Shown: piece by piece, positions 1 to 8,018 of the stretch
Layout of the letters: every line of letters starts with the position of its first letter
How positions within the stretch are numbered: position 1 is the first letter of the stretch
Assembly: GCA_964637515.1 (NCBI GenBank)
Contig: CAZWUI010000003.1
Span: 1-64,000 of the forward strand
From: RGIG4097 sp964637515
GTDB lineage: Bacteria; Bacillota; Clostridia; Christensenellales; CAG-917
DNA length: 64,000 bases
Direction: 5' to 3'
Position numbers and translations under genes: made by a program
Notes under the pieces: generated by a model
Told to the model about the DNA's origin: nothing
The model's database searches: none
The model's input: the letters and a program-made list of their open reading frames with translations, nothing else

Positions 1-71
1 ACCCTACCGAGGTTCGAACTCGGGTTACCGCCGTGAAAGGGCGATGTCTTAGACCACTTGACCATAGGGCC
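1..71 (-). tRNA. tRNA-Glu (anticodon TTC), 3' end cut by window edge
   Basis: Read on the minus strand the gene starts at 71 with GGCCCTA and folds as a cloverleaf. The anticodon loop CTTTCAC between stems TCGCC and GGCGG gives anticodon TTC (glutamate). The T arm carries GGTTCGAACC. The acceptor 3' strand TAGGGT runs into base 1, so the last acceptor base, the discriminator and any CCA lie outside the window. It is the last member seen of a three-tRNA minus-strand cluster. Confidence 0.93.
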
Positions 72-84
72 TCAAAGGTTCGGG

Positions 85-146
85 CGGAACGGTACTTCAT
101 TCCTCGTTCCGACTCCGTTGTGGGTGGTACTTTTCATTCCTCACCC
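85..146 (-). repeat. Two adjacent hairpins with a shared loop and different stems
   Basis: Between tRNA-Met and tRNA-Glu lie two stem-loops. The first pairs CGGAACG (85-91) with CGTTCCG (105-111) around the loop GTACTTCATTCCT. The second pairs GGGTG (122-126) with CACCC (142-146) around GTACTTTTCATTCCT. The loops are nearly identical while the stems differ yet stay paired. Neither has a T-run typical of a terminator. They are probably transcribed with the tRNAs on the minus strand. Function is unknown; a small repeat family or processing element is an inference. Confidence 0.55.
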
Positions 147-189
147 GTATTTTGCGAAACAAACTGTGTCTATTTCGATAATATATGAA

Positions 190-266
190 TGGTAGCGGCG
201 GTCGGATTCGAACCAACGACCTGCCGGGTATGAACCGGCCGCTATAACCAACTAAGCTACGCCGCC
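190..266 (-). tRNA. tRNA-Met (anticodon CAT), elongator type
   Basis: On the minus strand the gene begins with GGCGGCG at 266 and has the anticodon loop TTCATAC flanked by GCCGG and CCGGC, giving CAT. The acceptor pairs at its first position (G1 with T72), unlike the initiator next door, and the anticodon stem lacks the three consecutive G:C pairs of an initiator, so elongator Met is preferred. A lysidine-type tRNA-Ile(CAT) is the alternative. The CCA end is encoded at 190-192. Confidence 0.88.
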
Positions 267-269
267 ATG

Positions 270-345
<76 letters not shown>

Positions 346-350
346 GTGGT

Positions 351-380
351 ATGATATGATAAATGCACCCTTTTTGTCAA
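351..380 (-). promoter_or_regulatory. Possible promoter of the tRNA cluster
   Basis: Minus-strand TTGACA (380-375) is followed after 18 bases by TATCAT (356-351). Transcription would start almost at the mature 5' end of tRNA-fMet, which is unusually close, so the exact -10 is uncertain. No terminator is visible between the upstream FliB-like gene and the tRNAs. Confidence 0.4.
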
Positions 381-485
381 GCAGATTAACAAAAAATTCT
401 TATTTATTATTTTATAAAGTCCAAATAAGTCGTTTTTAGTCTTGCTTGTGCAGTAAAATATGTTGATTGCAGCCTGCGTTTCCCG

Positions 486-1646
486 TTACAGGATGATAAG
501 GTCGAAGACTTTCTGAGGAGTGTCGCAGTGCAATTCGGTCAGGAGGCGGGATGCGTATCTGTCGAAATTCGTGTGGTCGACTAGGCGGAAGACGGCGGCG
601 GACATATCTACAAAATCGGATGCGGAGCCTTTTGTCGTCATCCAACCGATTCCTAAAAAGCGCAGAAGTGCGTACACCGCGCATATCGCGACAAATTCTT
701 CCCACGGATCTTCGGGACGGTCTTGAAAGGGGAATTGCTCGAAAAACATATGGTTTACGAGCATATGTTCAAACCAAATTTCCCACTTCGGGACTTTGGA
801 CTCAAAGAGATTTTTGGCGGTTTGGTATTTTTCAAACGAACCGTTTTCATCCCCGAAGTATTCAAGTGCCTGCTCACCGTATTGCCGTACACTATTGCTT
901 TTTTCGTCTATGAGTTTGAGAAGTTTTTCTGCGGTAGCGACACCGTAGCGGAGTTGCTCGTCGTCTGCATCGAACTCGACGTTTTGCATAGGGTAGGGAG
1001 TTGAGATGAGTGCGGAAATATCCTTTTCGTCATCGGAGTCCAATGCCGTTTTCATATCGCGGAGCGCAAGCCCTAAATTCATAAGGCGTATGGGCAAGGG
1101 ATAATCTCTTTGTTGCACGATGTCGATGAGCCAAAGGCGGATTTGTTGTTCTTTGCCTTTCGTGTCGAATTTTACCGTCCTCGTCAGCGTGATAGGGGAG
1201 TCCAAAACGAGCGGTTCCCGAACAAATTTGATCGGATCGTCCCTTGAAAAAATTTTTTCCAAAGTCCCTTCGCAACTGTTTGCACACGAGCATTCGTAGT
1301 CGGGTTCTTTGCGTAGACCGCGCGGATAGAGTTTGCACACTTCGCCGAGTGCGCCTTCCCCCATTTCCGCATGGATACCACACCTACCGTCTGCAAGTCG
1401 CATAGGACAATTTCCCGTGTAGTCGTGTTGGATTTGAGCATACTCTTGCGGTGTGGGGTGCAATGAAACCTTGACGCCTCTATCAATCTTTTTGCGCAAT
1501 TCATCACTGCATTCTTCCCCCGTCAACTTGAAGTAGTCTTGGAGAGAAAAAGTGACCGTCCACCCCTCGCAACACGAAGAACGGCAGTCACCCATTTTGC
1601 ACCTAAACCCCGAGTAGTAATCGGGCATCAAAAATTCTTTCGTCAT
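486..1646 (-). CDS. FliB-like protein (flagellin lysine-N-methylase family, Cys-rich)
   Basis: A 386-residue protein of the family annotated as flagellin lysine-N-methylase (FliB). The N-terminus has the family's metal-binding-like cysteine pattern, CKMGDCRSSCC near residues 16-26, with further cysteines in CGIHAEMGEGALGEVC near residues 89-104. In enterobacteria FliB methylates flagellin lysines, but clostridial homologues are common in genomes without an obvious link to flagella, and no flagellar gene is in this window, so the substrate is uncertain. The ATG at 1646 is preceded by AGAGGAT. The gene runs toward the tRNA cluster on the same strand. Confidence 0.75.
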   Translation of the reverse strand: MTKEFLMPDYYSGFRCKMGDCRSSCCEGWTVTFSLQDYFKLTGEECSDELRKKIDRGVKVSLHPTPQEYAQIQHDYTGNCPMRLADGRCGIHAEMGEGALGEVCKLYPRGLRKEPDYECSCANSCEGTLEKIFSRDDPIKFVREPLVLDSPITLTRTVKFDTKGKEQQIRLWLIDIVQQRDYPLPIRLMNLGLALRDMKTALDSDDEKDISALISTPYPMQNVEFDADDEQLRYGVATAEKLLKLIDEKSNSVRQYGEQALEYFGDENGSFEKYQTAKNLFESKVPKWEIWFEHMLVNHMFFEQFPFQDRPEDPWEEFVAICAVYALLRFLGIGWMTTKGSASDFVDMSAAVFRLVDHTNFDRYASRLLTELHCDTPQKVFDLIIL

Positions 1647-1770
1647 ATCCTCTGTGGCAAAACCTCTTTGCCACTATCTAGGTGCCTTTCCCCCGAAAAA
1701 CACCTCGATTCACGTCAATAAATTATACAACCATCCGTTTCTAAAATCAAGCATTAAAATTGCATTGTGA

Positions 1771-1819
1771 TTGACAGTGTGGGTTGGGAGGTGATAGAAT
1801 AGGGGCGTTTGGGGGGGGG
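1771..1819 (+). promoter_or_regulatory. pyrG promoter with G-rich initial transcript
   Basis: TTGACA (1771-1776), an 18-base spacer and TAGAAT (1795-1800) form a good promoter, strengthened by an extended -10 TG at 1792-1793. The first transcribed bases are G-rich (GGGGC at 1802-1806) and a run of nine G follows at 1811-1819. In Bacillus pyrG is controlled by reiterative G addition at a GGGC start; whether this leader uses anything similar is inference, since no clear antiterminator or terminator pair is seen before the gene. Confidence 0.6.
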
Positions 1820-1898
1820 AGTGCGGTGAGCGCATGAATGGAGGGATTTGTAAATGGATGAAAATTGCAAAAACAAGGCTTTATATGAGGAAAATGAT

Positions 1899-3494
1899 AT
1901 GAAAAAGTACGTTTTCGTGACGGGCGGTGTTGTTTCAGGGCTTGGAAAAGGTATTGTCGTGGCATCCCTTGGACGATTGCTCAAAGCGCGTGGTTTGAAG
2001 GTCGCCCTGCAAAAACTCGATCCGTATATCAACGTAGACCCCGGGACGATGAGTCCTTATCAACACGGGGAAATTTTCGTCACGGAGGACGGTGCGGAAA
2101 CCGATCTCGACCTCGGACACTACGAAAGATTTATAGATGAAAACCTTGACGCTCGTTCAAATTTGACGACGGGCAAGGTGTTTTGGAGCGTTCTCAACAA
2201 GGAGCGCAGAGGGGAATATCTCGGCTCTACCGTGCAGATTATCCCCCACGTTACAAATGAAATCAAAGACTTTATTTACAGCTTAGGCAACGATACGGAT
2301 TCGGACGTCGTCATCGTGGAAATCGGCGGTACGACGGGGGATATAGAATCCCAAACGTTCCTCGAAGCAATCAGGCAAATCGCACGCGAAGTCGGCAGGG
2401 AAAATTCGCTGTTTATACACGTGACTCTCGTGCCGTTTTTGTCGGGTAGCGACGAGCATAAAACAAAGCCTACTCAACGCTCGGTCAAGGAATTGCAGGG
2501 TATCGGCATAAATCCCGACCTTGTGATTTTGCGCTGCGACGAACCGCTCGAAGAAGGAGTCATCGACAAGATTTCCATGTTCTGCAACGTCAAGAAAGAC
2601 TGCGTCATCGAAAACCTGACTTTGCCTGTTTTGTACGACGTACCGCTTGCGCTCGAAAAGCAAGGATTTTCGGATATCGTCTGTCGTGAACTCGGTATAT
2701 CCGCAAAGCCGTCGGACACTGCGGATTGGGCGAAAATGGTTGACGGCATAAAGCACCTTGAAAAAGAAGTCAATATTGCGCTTGTCGGCAAGTATGTTGC
2801 ACTTCACGACTCGTATTTGTCGGTGGTTGAGGCACTTCATCACGCGGGATATGCGAACAATGCGAAAATCAATATCATATGGACGGATAGCGAGAGCATT
2901 ACCCCCGAAAACGTGGACGAACTGATGAAAAACGTGGACGGCATTCTTGTGCCGGGTGGTTTCGGCGGTAGGGGAATAGAAGGCAAAATTCTTGCCGCTA
3001 AATACGCAAGAGAACACGACGTGCCTTATCTCGGTATTTGTTTGGGCATGCAGATTTCAGTCATCGAATTTGCGAGAAACGTGGTAGGATATGCGGACGC
3101 AAACTCCGGAGAATTTGCCCCCGATAGCAAGCATAAAGTCATAGACTTCCTTTCAAATCAAAGCGACGAAGTCAACAAAGGCGGCACTCTCCGTTTGGGT
3201 GCATTCACCTGCAAAGTCAAGGAAGGCACGGAACTTTTCGAGTGCTACGGAAAGGACGAAATTGCGGAAAGATTCCGTCACCGCTATGAATTCAACAACG
3301 AATATCGTGACGATTTTGAGAGAAACGGTCTTGTGGTCGGCAGTACGTCCCTTGACGGAAAAACGGTTGTCGAAATCGAAAATCCAAAATGCAAATTTTT
3401 CGTGGGCGTGCAATATCATCCCGAATTTAAGAGCCGTCCCAATAGACCGCATCCGCTTTTCACCGCTTTTGTGAAGTCGTCGATAGAGAAGTGA
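1899..3494 (+). CDS. pyrG: CTP synthase
   Basis: Cytosolic enzyme that converts UTP to CTP using ATP and glutamine. The N-terminal synthetase domain opens with [16 protein letters not shown], the family's ATP-binding start, and contains [11 protein letters not shown]. The C-terminal class I glutaminase domain has the nucleophile in GICLGMQ and the His-Glu pair in YHPEF. The ATG at 1899 gives 531 residues, the usual length, and has GAGG eight bases upstream. An in-frame ATG at 1854 would add 15 residues and also has a GGAGGG upstream, so the start is not fully settled. The next gene overlaps by 4 bases. Confidence 0.97.
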   Translation: MKKYVFVTGGVVSGLGKGIVVASLGRLLKARGLKVALQKLDPYINVDPGTMSPYQHGEIFVTEDGAETDLDLGHYERFIDENLDARSNLTTGKVFWSVLNKERRGEYLGSTVQIIPHVTNEIKDFIYSLGNDTDSDVVIVEIGGTTGDIESQTFLEAIRQIAREVGRENSLFIHVTLVPFLSGSDEHKTKPTQRSVKELQGIGINPDLVILRCDEPLEEGVIDKISMFCNVKKDCVIENLTLPVLYDVPLALEKQGFSDIVCRELGISAKPSDTADWAKMVDGIKHLEKEVNIALVGKYVALHDSYLSVVEALHHAGYANNAKINIIWTDSESITPENVDELMKNVDGILVPGGFGGRGIEGKILAAKYAREHDVPYLGICLGMQISVIEFARNVVGYADANSGEFAPDSKHKVIDFLSNQSDEVNKGGTLRLGAFTCKVKEGTELFECYGKDEIAERFRHRYEFNNEYRDDFERNGLVVGSTSLDGKTVVEIENPKCKFFVGVQYHPEFKSRPNRPHPLFTAFVKSSIEK

Positions 3495-3952
3495 GATACG
3501 CAGGTTTCGATTGCTATATAAATGCGGATAGCACATTGCTCATTCTCGGCAGTTTTCCAAGCGTGAAGTCGAGAGAGGAGGGGTTTTATTACGGCAATCC
3601 GCGCAACAGATTTTGGAAAGTGCTATCAAAAGCGCGCGGGCAAGAAACTCCGCTCACTGTGGACGAGAAGAAAGCGTTTCTTGACGAGCAGAAAATCGCA
3701 TTGTGGGATATGGTGGTGGAGTGCGAAATCGAAGGCAGTCTTGACAGTAATATCAAAAACTACGTGGTTGCAGACGTAAAAGGGGTGCTTGAAAATTCCA
3801 AAATAGAAAAGGTGATTTTGAATGGCGGAATGAGTGCGAAACTCTTTTTGAAACATTTTCCCGAGTATGCGGAAATCGCAGTCGCTTTGCCGTCCACTAG
3901 TCCTGCAAACGCACGATTTGACGAAAAAATTTGGTTTGAACACCTTATATAA
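3491..3952 (+). CDS. DNA-deoxyinosine/uracil glycosylase family protein
   Basis: A 153-residue member of the uracil-DNA glycosylase superfamily, closest in look to the small DNA-deoxyinosine glycosylases (MUG/UDG-like). The N-terminal motif [10 protein letters not shown] is followed by [13 protein letters not shown], which resembles the family's active-site region, and the C-terminus has LPSTSPANA, matching the family's second loop. It likely removes deaminated bases in base-excision repair. The start is GTG at 3491, inside the pyrG stop (GTGA overlap), which implies translational coupling. A shared terminator follows at 3977. Confidence 0.85.
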   Translation: MRYAGFDCYINADSTLLILGSFPSVKSREEGFYYGNPRNRFWKVLSKARGQETPLTVDEKKAFLDEQKIALWDMVVECEIEGSLDSNIKNYVVADVKGVLENSKIEKVILNGGMSAKLFLKHFPEYAEIAVALPSTSPANARFDEKIWFEHLI

Positions 3953-3976
3953 TCGTGAAATAATTTAACTAAAAAT

Positions 3977-4013
3977 AAAATTCCGCAAGGATCTGCCTTG
4001 CGGAATTTTTTTG
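3977..4013. terminator. Bidirectional rho-independent terminator
   Basis: AAAATTCCGCAAGG (3977-3990) pairs with CCTTGCGGAATTTT (3996-4009) around a 5-base loop. T-runs on both strands make it serve both pyrG/glycosylase and the convergent TSCPD/Mrp pair. Confidence 0.93.
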
Positions 4014-4023
4014 TTTCGGGTTG

Positions 4024-4278
4024 TTATTGTTCGTTTTTTGCTTTCACGACTGCACGGGCAAGTTGGTCTGCGCAAGAAGTGTTCTTGAAACCGCATCTGT
4101 TGCCGAGAAGTTTTTTTTCGATTTCGTCAACGGTCATGCCGTCTACGAGAATGGATACCGCTTTCAAGTTGCCGTCGCAACCGCCCAAAAAGCGAACGTT
4201 TTTCACGACGTCACCGTCAAGGTCGAAGTCAATTTTTTGAGAGCATACGCCTTGTGTTCTATAAGAAAAGTGTTTCAT
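4024..4278 (-). CDS. TSCPD domain protein (TIGR03905 type, four cysteines)
   Basis: An 84-residue protein made up of a TSCPD domain. Conserved cysteines lie in GVCSQ (residue 12), GGCDGN (34), NRCGF (62) and TSCADQL (69). The TSCPD domain also occurs at the end of some ribonucleotide reductases, but the role of this stand-alone family is not known. Four cysteines suggest metal or Fe-S binding. Its ATG overlaps the Mrp stop (TAATG), so it is coupled to an Fe-S-carrier-type ATPase, which supports a role in Fe-S or metal handling (inference). Confidence 0.85.
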   Translation of the reverse strand: MKHFSYRTQGVCSQKIDFDLDGDVVKNVRFLGGCDGNLKAVSILVDGMTVDEIEKKLLGNRCGFKNTSCADQLARAVVKAKNEQ

Positions 4279-5108
4279 TATTTCGTCCTTTTTTCGATTT
4301 CATCAGAGATATTGTCGAGCCAGTTGCCCTCAAAGAGTTCGATAAGACCTTTGTCACACTGCGCCGCGATTTCGGGATTGATAGGGATACGTGCGACGGT
4401 TTCGATGCCGAAGCGTTTTGCGGTTTCGTCCGCCTTGCTCACGCCGAATACGGGGATTTCTTTTCCGCAGTCGGGGCAGACGTAGCAGGACATATTTTCC
4501 ACGAGTCCCAAAATGGGAACGTTCATCATCTTTGCCATATTGACCGCCTTTTCCACGACCATAGACACGAGTTCTTGGGGGGAGGTTACGATGACGATTC
4601 CGTCAAGAGGCAGAGATTGGAACACGGTGAGAGGTACGTCGCCCGTTCCCGGAGGCATATCCACGAACATATAGTCCACGTCGTCCCAGATGACGTCCGT
4701 CCAGAACTGTTTGACGACGCCAGCGATGATAGGTCCTCTCCACACGACAGGACTAGTTTCGTTGTCGAGAAGAAGATTTATGGACATAACTTTCACGCCC
4801 TTTGCGGTGCGGACGGGAAGTATGCTATGCTCGTCAAGGGCGGGTGCTTGCTCTTTGAGTCCGAACGCTTTGGGAATGGACGGACCCGTTATATCCGCAT
4901 CGAGAATGGCGGTTTTGAAACCCTTGCGGTTTGAGAGAACGGCAAGCATAGAGGTGACGAGGGACTTGCCTACGCCCCCTTTTCCACTGACTACGCCGAT
5001 GACTTTTTTGACGTTACTCATAGGGTTTTGCGGTTCAAGCATACTTTGCTTTTGTCTTGACGGACAGTTCTCGCCGCAACTGCTACAATCGTGAGTGCAA
5101 TCGCTCAT
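4278..5108 (-). CDS. Mrp/NBP35-type P-loop ATPase, Fe-S carrier
   Basis: A 276-residue ATPase of the Mrp/NBP35 family, which binds and transfers Fe-S clusters to apoproteins. A cysteine-rich N-terminus (CTHDCSSCGENC, residues 4-15) resembles that of NBP35. The deviant Walker A GKGGVGKS lies near residue 43, followed by DADITGPS and the Walker B region VDMPPGTGD. Near residue 210 is the C-terminal CYVCPDCG, whose paired cysteines bridge the dimer and hold the cluster in this family. AAGGAG precedes the ATG at 5108. It is the first gene of a two-gene unit with the TSCPD protein. Confidence 0.93.
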   Translation of the reverse strand: MSDCTHDCSSCGENCPSRQKQSMLEPQNPMSNVKKVIGVVSGKGGVGKSLVTSMLAVLSNRKGFKTAILDADITGPSIPKAFGLKEQAPALDEHSILPVRTAKGVKVMSINLLLDNETSPVVWRGPIIAGVVKQFWTDVIWDDVDYMFVDMPPGTGDVPLTVFQSLPLDGIVIVTSPQELVSMVVEKAVNMAKMMNVPILGLVENMSCYVCPDCGKEIPVFGVSKADETAKRFGIETVARIPINPEIAAQCDKGLIELFEGNWLDNISDEIEKRTK

Positions 5109-5210
5109 ATATACTCCTTTTCCGAGTGAACGGAAGATATTATTTTTTCATATTTTGTTGTTTATCATTGCAAAGTGCGTTGATAAACTCTTTGTTTTGT
5201 CGTTTTTGTG

Positions 5211-7811
5211 TTACGACTTGGACTTGATTATGTTCACGGGTTTTATCGTCATAACGCCAAGGAAGGGCAGGAATGCCGATACCGTTGTCACGCCTAATAC
5301 GATCGCTATGCTTATCCACATAACTTGACTGTCAAAGGCAAGCAAGGTGATCCCGCCTATCGACGCATTCTCGACGTATTCGATAAGACTGTCCATGAGC
5401 AGATTGTTTGCAAGGGGCATACCGAAGTAGAAGAACAACCCGAACAGTATGCATATCGCAAGACCTACGCATATAACTTGCACAAGGAATATTCCCGCGA
5501 CGTTTCTTGTCCTTGCGCCGATTGCTTTCATCACGCCGATTTCGTAGTTGCGCGAGCGGATATTGCTAAATGCGAAGAACGCCATAAGCAACACCATAAC
5601 TCCGCAAAGTCCGATCGCAATAAGCACGAATATATCCTTGAATACGCTGACGATTTTCGTGATGGATTGCACTGTCTTGAAATAGGCGGTGGCGGAGTAG
5701 AAGTTGTTTTCAACGCCCGTCGAGTAGATTTCCGCAATATTGTCGAAGTTGTCGAAATAGAGCGAAACCGTTCTGAAATTCGACGTCTGCATTGCTTTTG
5801 TGATTTCGGGATCGTAGATGAACATGCCGTAATCGCTCACCATAAATTCCGTGACTCTTACGGTGAAAGCGGCGGTGGTTTCATTCGACGAAAAACTCTT
5901 CATTCTGAACGTGAGAGTGATCGGCTCTTCGAGAACGTCGTCCACTCTGTAAGACGTCCCGAATATCGCATTGAACATGCCGACTCCCATCGTACATTCG
6001 TCTTTTTCCTTATCGTTATTGGTTTTGAAAGTCGCGTAGTAACTGTTGTCGACGGAGTATTCTTTTCCGTTTAATTCCACAGTCGCACCCCTATAACGAC
6101 CAAGATCGGAAACCTTTGAGTCAACGAAGTCTTGCTTGAAGTTTTCGTTGAAAGTGTAGGTTACGGACAAGTAGTTTTCCGCATATTCCGTAAATTCCGC
6201 AACTGCTTGTTTGGACACTTTTTCCCTGTTTTCGAGCGCGGTCAGATAGGATGAGAACCTTTCCTTGTAATCGGTTTCGATGACTGCGTTGATATAAATT
6301 CTTCCGCCGTATGCTTTGTTTGCGATTTGCTCGTAGGTCGAGCCTGCAAATGCGTACACGCCGTATGCAATCATACAGTCCGCTACGTAGTCGGTTACAA
6401 TTATGCCTTCGGGGTGGTCTTCGTCGATGAGAGAGCCTGCAAGCACGTTGAGTTTGCGATTGCCGTCCTCGTCAACCTTGCCGAAAACTTTCGTGAGATA
6501 TTCCTCGTCGCAAATAAGAATACCTCTCGTTTCGGTTGCGTAGAAGTTTGCGTAAATAGCATTGTTTTCGATGACTCCGGCTTCGCAAGAGTAGGATGAT
6601 CCCGAAATCGGCAAGCTCCAGAATATCTTTTCGTAGATTCTGCCTTTGTAACCCGTAGACTTGAAGTTGTCAAGGTCGTCATCGTCAATAGGTACGGCGT
6701 GGGTCGTGTTCAAACTTTCGATAAGGTCGTCGTTTATGTAGCCTTTGTTCATCACGAAAGCGGGGTCGTCCGACGTCTGCATTGCGCTATTCATCGCCGC
6801 CGCTCCGTCAAATTGGACGAATACGTTGCTGAGCCCGAAAAGCACCACCACCGCCGTGATGAGTATGGTCATCAATATGCTCGCGAGAAGTTTTTTGCCC
6901 ATGAACTTTCCGGATATTTCTATCGTGCGCTTCGTCGAGAGTTTGGACGGAATAAATTTCATCTCTTCGTTCGCTACGTTGCAGACTTCTTTCGTGTCCG
7001 CAAAAGCGGTTTCTCGTTGCACGATAGTCTTGTTTCCTTCGGCGATTGCGACGTTGAAAGTTTCGAGTTCTTCGTCGGTCAGGCGCACTTTGTCGGGGAG
7101 ATAGATCACGTTGTCTTCCACCGCAAAAGTGTTCTCGTGACACTCGTTGCGAGATATATCCGAGACGATTTTGCCGTCCGCAAGTTCAATCATTCTGTCC
7201 GCATATTTCTCCGCATCCGCTATGTTGTGCGACACCACCACGACAAGTATGTCCTTGGACAACTTCTTTAGAAGATCAAGCACTTGCACCGCCGTTTTGC
7301 TGTCAAGATTGCCCGTCGGCTCGTCGGCAAGGATGAGTTTCGGGGATTTCACGAGCGCACGCGCTATCGCTACTCTTTGGCGTTGTCCGCCCGATAGTTG
7401 AGTCGGCTTGCGGTTTGCAAACTCCGTCAAATCCACCTTTTCGAGTATTTCTGCGACTTTCATATAGTCGTGCTTTTCGCCTTGGAAGTCGAGCGCAAGG
7501 CGCACGTTGTCCGCTACCGTCAATTCGTTGATAAGGCAGAAGTCTTGAAATACGAAACCTAAATAACTGTTGCGATAGTCGTCGAAGTCCGTGTTTGTGA
7601 ATTGCGAAAACCGCTTTTCACCGATAACAATGTCCCCCGACGTTATCTCGTCGAGTCCGCCGAGCATGTTGAGCAGGGTAGACTTACCGCTGCCGCTCTT
7701 GCCGACGATGAACACCAATCCCGTATCCGGCAATGTAAAAGATACGTCATCAAGACCGACGCCGTTCACGCCTTTGGTTTTGTAAATCTTCGTCAGGTGT
7801 TCTATTCTCAT
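5211..7811 (-). CDS. ABC transporter with fused ATPase and FtsX-like permease (MacB-like)
   Basis: An 866-residue fusion. Residues 1-230 are an ABC ATPase with Walker A GKSGSGKST, signature LSGGQRQR and Walker B ILADEPTGNLDS. A charged linker leads to a first membrane helix near 310-335, a large extracytoplasmic region of about 400 residues, and three further helices near 745-860. This is the MacB/FtsX mechanotransmission layout used for lipoprotein, peptide or toxin export. No sensor kinase or outer partner is nearby, so the substrate is unknown. I prefer the ATG at 7811, which has GGGGG upstream; the in-frame ATG at 7835 has no ribosome site and overlaps promoter-like bases. Confidence 0.88.
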   Translation of the reverse strand: MRIEHLTKIYKTKGVNGVGLDDVSFTLPDTGLVFIVGKSGSGKSTLLNMLGGLDEITSGDIVIGEKRFSQFTNTDFDDYRNSYLGFVFQDFCLINELTVADNVRLALDFQGEKHDYMKVAEILEKVDLTEFANRKPTQLSGGQRQRVAIARALVKSPKLILADEPTGNLDSKTAVQVLDLLKKLSKDILVVVVSHNIADAEKYADRMIELADGKIVSDISRNECHENTFAVEDNVIYLPDKVRLTDEELETFNVAIAEGNKTIVQRETAFADTKEVCNVANEEMKFIPSKLSTKRTIEISGKFMGKKLLASILMTILITAVVVLFGLSNVFVQFDGAAAMNSAMQTSDDPAFVMNKGYINDDLIESLNTTHAVPIDDDDLDNFKSTGYKGRIYEKIFWSLPISGSSYSCEAGVIENNAIYANFYATETRGILICDEEYLTKVFGKVDEDGNRKLNVLAGSLIDEDHPEGIIVTDYVADCMIAYGVYAFAGSTYEQIANKAYGGRIYINAVIETDYKERFSSYLTALENREKVSKQAVAEFTEYAENYLSVTYTFNENFKQDFVDSKVSDLGRYRGATVELNGKEYSVDNSYYATFKTNNDKEKDECTMGVGMFNAIFGTSYRVDDVLEEPITLTFRMKSFSSNETTAAFTVRVTEFMVSDYGMFIYDPEITKAMQTSNFRTVSLYFDNFDNIAEIYSTGVENNFYSATAYFKTVQSITKIVSVFKDIFVLIAIGLCGVMVLLMAFFAFSNIRSRNYEIGVMKAIGARTRNVAGIFLVQVICVGLAICILFGLFFYFGMPLANNLLMDSLIEYVENASIGGITLLAFDSQVMWISIAIVLGVTTVSAFLPFLGVMTIKPVNIIKSKS

Positions 7812-7840
7812 TCCGATACCCCCGTTGCTGAACATTATAA

Positions 7841-7868
7841 ATTATAACTGTTTCCATAAATAAAGCAA
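7841..7868 (-). promoter_or_regulatory. Promoter of the ABC exporter
   Basis: Minus-strand TTGCTT (7868-7863), a 16-base spacer and a perfect TATAAT (7846-7841). Transcription would begin near 7834, which supports the start codon at 7811 rather than 7835. Confidence 0.6.
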
Positions 7869-7961
7869 GAAATTTCTTGAAGGTTTCGCTGCGGATGCCG
7901 TCGGCGGTTGTCGAGTGGAAATAAATTTTAATTTATTTTTAATATTGTTTTTCGTTTTCTC

Positions 7962-7990
7962 TTGCGACTTGCGCGCGCTTATGTTATAAT
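7962..7990 (+). promoter_or_regulatory. Promoter of the symporter/phosphoesterase pair
   Basis: TTGCGA (7962-7967), 17 bases, then TATAAT (7985-7990). The ribosome site CGGAG lies eight bases before the ATG at 8019. Confidence 0.75.
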
Positions 7991-8018
7991 CTACAATGAC
8001 TAAAATCGGAGTATTGTT

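Noticed and set aside
4254..4934. 226-codon open frame on the plus strand
   Set aside because: Antisense to mrp and the TSCPD gene; composition is a mirror of those genes and no family is recognisable.
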